Of a stretch of 64,000 nt of DNA, positions 60,444-64,000 are shown in pieces. Origin of the DNA: JAXLRU01 sp046330935 (lineage in GTDB: Bacteria; Actinomycetota; Actinomycetes; Actinomycetales; Kineosporiaceae); contig JAXLRU010000002.1 in NCBI GenBank assembly GCA_046330935.1, positions 1,054,001-1,118,000 on the forward strand, in the 5' to 3' direction. The notes under the pieces are model-generated. The model made no database searches. It was not told where the DNA came from and was given only the letters and a program-made list of their open reading frames with translations. The translations under genes and the position numbers were made by a program. Positions within the stretch are counted from its first letter, which is position 1. Every line of letters starts with the position of its first letter.

Positions 60444-62432
60444 ATGTCCGCAGCCGTCGCTGCCCCCCTGAGCGGTTCATCGCCGACGCTCCTCAGCGCC
60501 GCGGACGTGGCGCGACTGGCCGGCGTCCAGCGCCCGGTGGTGTCGATGTGGCGCCGCCGCCCCGTCCGGGGGCAGGGATTCCCCACCCCCGTCACGCGCG
60601 CAGACGGTGTGGAGCTGTTCGCCGCCGACGACGTGGTCGCCTACCTGAGCGAGACGGGTCGCGGCCTCAACCCGGAGGCGGCGGACGACGTCGCGGCGCA
60701 CGTGGCGCTGGCAGCGGTCACGCCGCTGCCGGAGGCGGTGGCGGTGGCAGGGCTCTCGGCGCTGCTGTGCCTGGCGACCATGACGGGTGCCCAGCCGAGC
60801 TGCCGGGAGAGGACGTCCTCGCTCTGGCCGAGGCCGGAGGACCGGACGACATGGTCGGTCCGCGAGATCCGCGCGCTCGGCGACGAGTACCCCGGTTGGC
60901 GGCGCACGCCGAGGCCCTTGCGGACGCCGGCTTCTCGGCGAGTACGGCCTTCGAGCGGCTGCTGCGCCGTCACGCCGGCTCGTGTCTGCCCGGCCACGCG
61001 GCCACGGCGAGACGCTCCGAGCTCGACGCCCTCGTCGGCAGCCTGGCCACCGCGCTCCTCACTCGCGTGGCCGGCGCGACGCCCCGGCTCGTCGACGACA
61101 GCGACGGCGACGGCGGTCTGCTGCTCGCGGCGCGGTCGGCGTGGGGCGAGAACGACCTCGACCTGCGCTGCTCGGCGGTGGACTCGGCCACGGCCCGCTG
61201 GACGCGTCGGCGGCTCCTGACCCACGGCGTCCCCGCGGCCGACCCGTCGGCAGAGGGTCCCTGCGTCCACGTCGTGCACCTGCCGTCGGCGGGGGACCCC
61301 GACGCGGACGACGCCGCCGTCCTCGCGCAGGTCGGCGCACTCGCGCGGCGGCTGAGACCTGCGGACCTGGCGGTCGTCGTGGGCCCGGCGTCGGCGCTGA
61401 CGGACCGCGCGGCGAGCCCTGACGTGGAGGTGGCCCGGGACTGCTGCGGGCGGGTTCGTCCGGGCGTCCGTTCGCCTGCCCCAGGGGCTGCTGGTCAGGG
61501 CACCTCGCCGGGCGGTGTCTTCTGTGGGTGCTGTCGGCAGCCCCCGGCCTGCCCACGGCGGAACGCTGGCTGGCGGTGGGGGAGCTGGGCGCGGCGGACC
61601 TCGACCCGGTGGGCGTCGACGACCTGGTGTCGGACGTCCTGGCCGCGCTCGACTGCTCCGGGCAGCCCGCGTCGGCGCTCGCGCGGGGTGGGGGCATCGC
61701 CCAGCTGCCGGCGCGGCAGTTGCGGTACCTGCGCAGGCGAAGGCTGATCGATGTGCTCACCTCGCCGGCGGGCCTGCGCCTGCTGCTCGCGCCGGGGAGG
61801 CCGACGTCGACGGCCGGTGAGGTGTCGGCCTTGCTCGAGGCGTGCGGTGCCGGGGTGCGGGTGGAGGGTGTCCAGCAACCGGTGGGGCCGCGGACGGCGA
61901 CCCTGGGCCGCTTGGTCGCCGACCGCCAGGTGCGGCTGATCAAGGGTCGGCGGCTGGACGGCGTCCCGGTGCAGGTGGGCACGCAGGGCGGGGTGACCGT
62001 GGTGGGTCCTGAGGAACTGCGGGAAGTCCCGGGTGGGGGAGCGGCGGGTGGATCTCCTGGAGTTCACGAGGCGCTTCCCGGCGGGGCGGCTGACGGAGCG
62101 GGGGGACGTCGTGTTCGTGGTGTCGCCGCGCCCGGCCGCCTTCGTGGACGTCGACGGTGGCGCAGTCGTGCAGGCGCCGGCTCGGGTGCTGCGCGCGACC
62201 CGCGAGGGGGAGGCGACGCTGCTGCCGCAGCTGTTGGCCGAGGCCGTGGCGGAGGCGGCCAGGTCGGGTGGGGTGGCGCGTCGCGACTACCGCCGATGGG
62301 TGGTGCCGCTGGTGTCGGCCGCGCAGCGGGAGGCGTTGCGTCAGGCGCTGGCGGTGCTGGACGCCGAGCGGCGGGCGCTGCGGGAGCGGCTGGGGCGAGC
62401 TGGACGCGGCCGAGGCGGCACTGACGGGGTGA
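60444..62432 (+). pseudogene. Winged-helix N6-adenine methylase-like protein, degenerate and frameshifted
   Basis: ATG 60444 follows GAGGAGG. Residues 15-75 are a MerR-like/winged helix (SAADVARLAGVQRPVVSMW, VELFAADDVVAYLSETGRG), as in actinobacterial N-6 DNA methylases that accompany type I systems. The methylase core follows in shifting frames: TAFERLLRRHAGS, then TPRLVDDSDGDGGLLLAA where motif I should be DPACGSGG. Motif IV (NPPF/Y) is not found. RASVRLPQGLLVRAPR and WLAVGELGAADLD fit later parts, and AEAVAEAARSGGVARRDYRR, then ERRALRERLG, form a C-terminal helix pair. At least five frameshifts occur. Even without them the protein looks catalytically dead. Confidence 0.65.
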
Positions 62433-62548
62433 CGAGCGGCGCGGTGGTCGTGGTGCCGGGCGGTGCGCCGCCGTGGGGTCCGCGAGGCGGGCGGATGTGC
62501 TGGTCGATTGATCTGTTGCTGGTTCAGATGAAGGAAGAGGTCGGGCTG

Positions 62549-64000
62549 ATGCCTCCCCGGAAGCGGGCGGCGGCGCCGCAGGCTGCGTCGACGATGAAGG
62601 AACTGAAGGACACGTTGTGGAAGGCCGCGGACAAGCTCCGCGGGTCGATGAACGCCTCGCAGTACAAGGACGTCGTGCTCGGCCTCGTGTTCCTGAAGTA
62701 CGTGTCGGACGCGTTCGAGGAGCGCCGCGAGCAGCTGCGCGCCGAACTCGTTGCGGACGGGGTGGACGCGGCCGACATCGAGGGCGACCTCAACGACCTG
62801 GACGAGTACACGGGCGCGAACGTGTTCTGGGTGCCGCCGACGGCGGCGGCAGTACCTGGCGGAGAACGCGAAGGGCCTGCCCGCGCAGGGCGGCCAGCCG
62901 GGGAAGACGATCGGCGAGCTGATCGACGACGCCATGGACCTGCTGGCCGGCTCCAACCGGGCGCTGAAGGGCGCTGCCGCGGGAGTTCAACCGGGACTCG
63001 GTGGATCAGCGCCGGCTGGAGGGGCTGCTGGACCTGCTCAGCGGCGCCCGCTTCTCCGGGGCAGGGGCGGCGAAGGCCCGCGACCTGCTGGGAGGTGTAC
63101 GAGTACTTCCTGGAGAAGTTCGCCCGCGCCGAGGGCAAGCGCGGCGGGGAGTTCTTCACCCCGCCGAGCGTCGTGCGCACGATCGTCGAAGGGTGCTCGA
63201 GCCGACCTCGGGGCGCGTGTACGACCCGGCCTGCGGGTCGGGCGGCATGTTCGTGCAGGCGGAGAAGTTCCTGCTGGCTCATCGCGCCGACAAGACCGCG
63301 ATCAGCGTGTACGAGGGCAAGGGCGAACGGCGCGGCTGGCGGTGAACCTCGCCATCCACGGGCTGAACGGCAACCTCGGCGCGGTGTGGGGCGACACGTT
63401 CGCCCAGGACCTGCACGCGGGCGTGGAGATGGACTACGTGATGTCGAACCCGCCGTTCAACATCAAGGACTGGGTGCGCCGCGAGGACGACCCGCGCTGG
63501 CGCTACGGCGTGCCGCCCTCGGGCAACGCGAACTACGCGTGGATGCAGCACATCCTCAGCAAGCTCGCCCCCGGCGGGTCGGCGAACGTGGTGATGAACG
63601 GGTCGATGTCGACCAGTCCGGCGGCGAGGGCGAGATCCGGGCCCAGTTCGTCGAGTCGGATCTCGTGCCGCAGTCGCGATGCCGACGCAGCTGTTCCGCA
63701 GCACCGGCATTCCTGCTGCGTCTGGTTCTTCGCCAAGGACAAGGGGCCCGGCTCCCAAGAAGGATTCTCCCGGTGGACCGGCGCGGGCAGGTGCTGTTCA
63801 TCGACGCGCGGTCGCTCGGGTTCGCGGCCATGGCCGACCGCGCCGAGCGGCAGTTCACCGACGCCGACATCGCCCATCGCGATACGTTCAAGCTTGGCGC
63901 GTAGCACGGCGGCTTCGGCAGTGGAGGAAGCGACGTACGACGACGTCGCTGGGTTCTGCAGGTCGTGACCACGGCCGAAATCCGCGTGGCCGAGTACGCG
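62549..64000 (+). pseudogene. hsdM: Type I restriction-modification methylase HsdM, frameshifted and cut by the right edge
   Basis: Starts at ATG 62549 (or 62528, same frame). N-terminal domain: ELKDTLWKAADKLRGSMNAS, QYKDVVLGLVFLKYVSDAFE. Then, in changing frames, QYLAENAKGLPAQGGQPGKT, EVYEYFLEKFARAEGKRGGE, FFTPPSVVRTIVEG, motif I VYDPACGSGGMFVQAEKFLL, RLAVNLAIHGLNGNLG, motif IV DYVMSNPPFNIKDWVRRED, and CVWFFAKDKG. The end (EATYDDVAGFCRS, then TTAEIRVAEYA in another frame) runs into the edge. Catalytic motifs are perfect, yet about ten frameshifts lie between them. HsdM methylates adenine with HsdS; hsdS and hsdR should follow outside the window. Confidence 0.85.

Overview
The window is very GC-rich DNA (roughly 73-75% by eye) with GTG starts, 4-nt ATGA/GTGA gene overlaps and families typical of Actinomycetia. 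Flagellar genes, a furA-katG pair, a SigE-family sigma factor, DUF6318 lipoproteins and HTH-NACHT proteins point to a motile actinobacterium. Cellulomonas- or Kineococcus-like lineages fit, but the genus cannot be fixed from sequence alone. No rRNA, tRNA or CRISPR array was seen.

Left edge (1-6.4 kb): the 3' end of an Rhs/YD-repeat polymorphic toxin with a lower-GC C-terminal tip, a translationally coupled small gene that is the likely immunity gene, a frameshifted IS630-family element flanked by TA, and a furA-katG oxidative-stress operon with a mycobacterial-type FurA box.

Flagellar region (6.4-39.4 kb, all minus strand): three long blocks of overlapping genes, fliH-fliI-fliJ-(NlpC/P60+transglycosylase)-fliK-flgD-flgE, then flbD-motA-motB-fliL-fliM-fliN-fliO-fliP-fliQ, then fliR-flhB, and finally flhA-(FlhF-like)-small membrane protein. 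The export, switch, motor and hook functions are nearly complete. fliE, fliF, fliG, flgB, flgC, fliC, fliD and the chemotaxis genes are not here. The locus is broken three times by non-flagellar cargo: (1) between flgE and flbD, a sirtuin and a decayed HTH-NACHT-membrane NTPase; (2) between fliQ and fliR, a SigE-type sigma factor with its membrane partner, an APH-fold kinase, a DUF559-type protein and a palindromic repeat cluster; (3) between flhB and flhA, a CalY/TasA-like exported protein with its SipW-type signal peptidase and a large membrane protein. The CalY-like gene has a good sigma-28/WhiG-like promoter.

Middle (40-53.9 kb): two small coupled hypothetical genes; a SAM methyltransferase divergent from an XRE-cupin regulator; a GT4/unknown/GH130 carbohydrate operon; a STAS protein; a secreted beta-helix protein; and a six-gene overlapping operon encoding a VanX-like D,D-dipeptidase, alanine racemase, D-Ala-D-X ligase, acyltransferase 3, histidine kinase and LuxR-type regulator. 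This operon resembles a split VanT/VanG-type peptidoglycan-remodelling locus.

Right part (53.9-64 kb): a duplicated two-gene cassette (DUF6318 lipoprotein plus PKD-domain exported protein) with an extra damaged DUF6318 copy, a membrane-anchored protein with an internal repeat, a coiled-coil protein with an RmuC/DUF2130-like C-terminal domain, and, divergent from it, a winged-helix/degenerate N6-adenine methylase gene followed by hsdM, which runs off the right edge. Both methylase genes, the NACHT gene and the transposase carry many frameshifts, whereas about 50 kb of neighbouring genes are clean.
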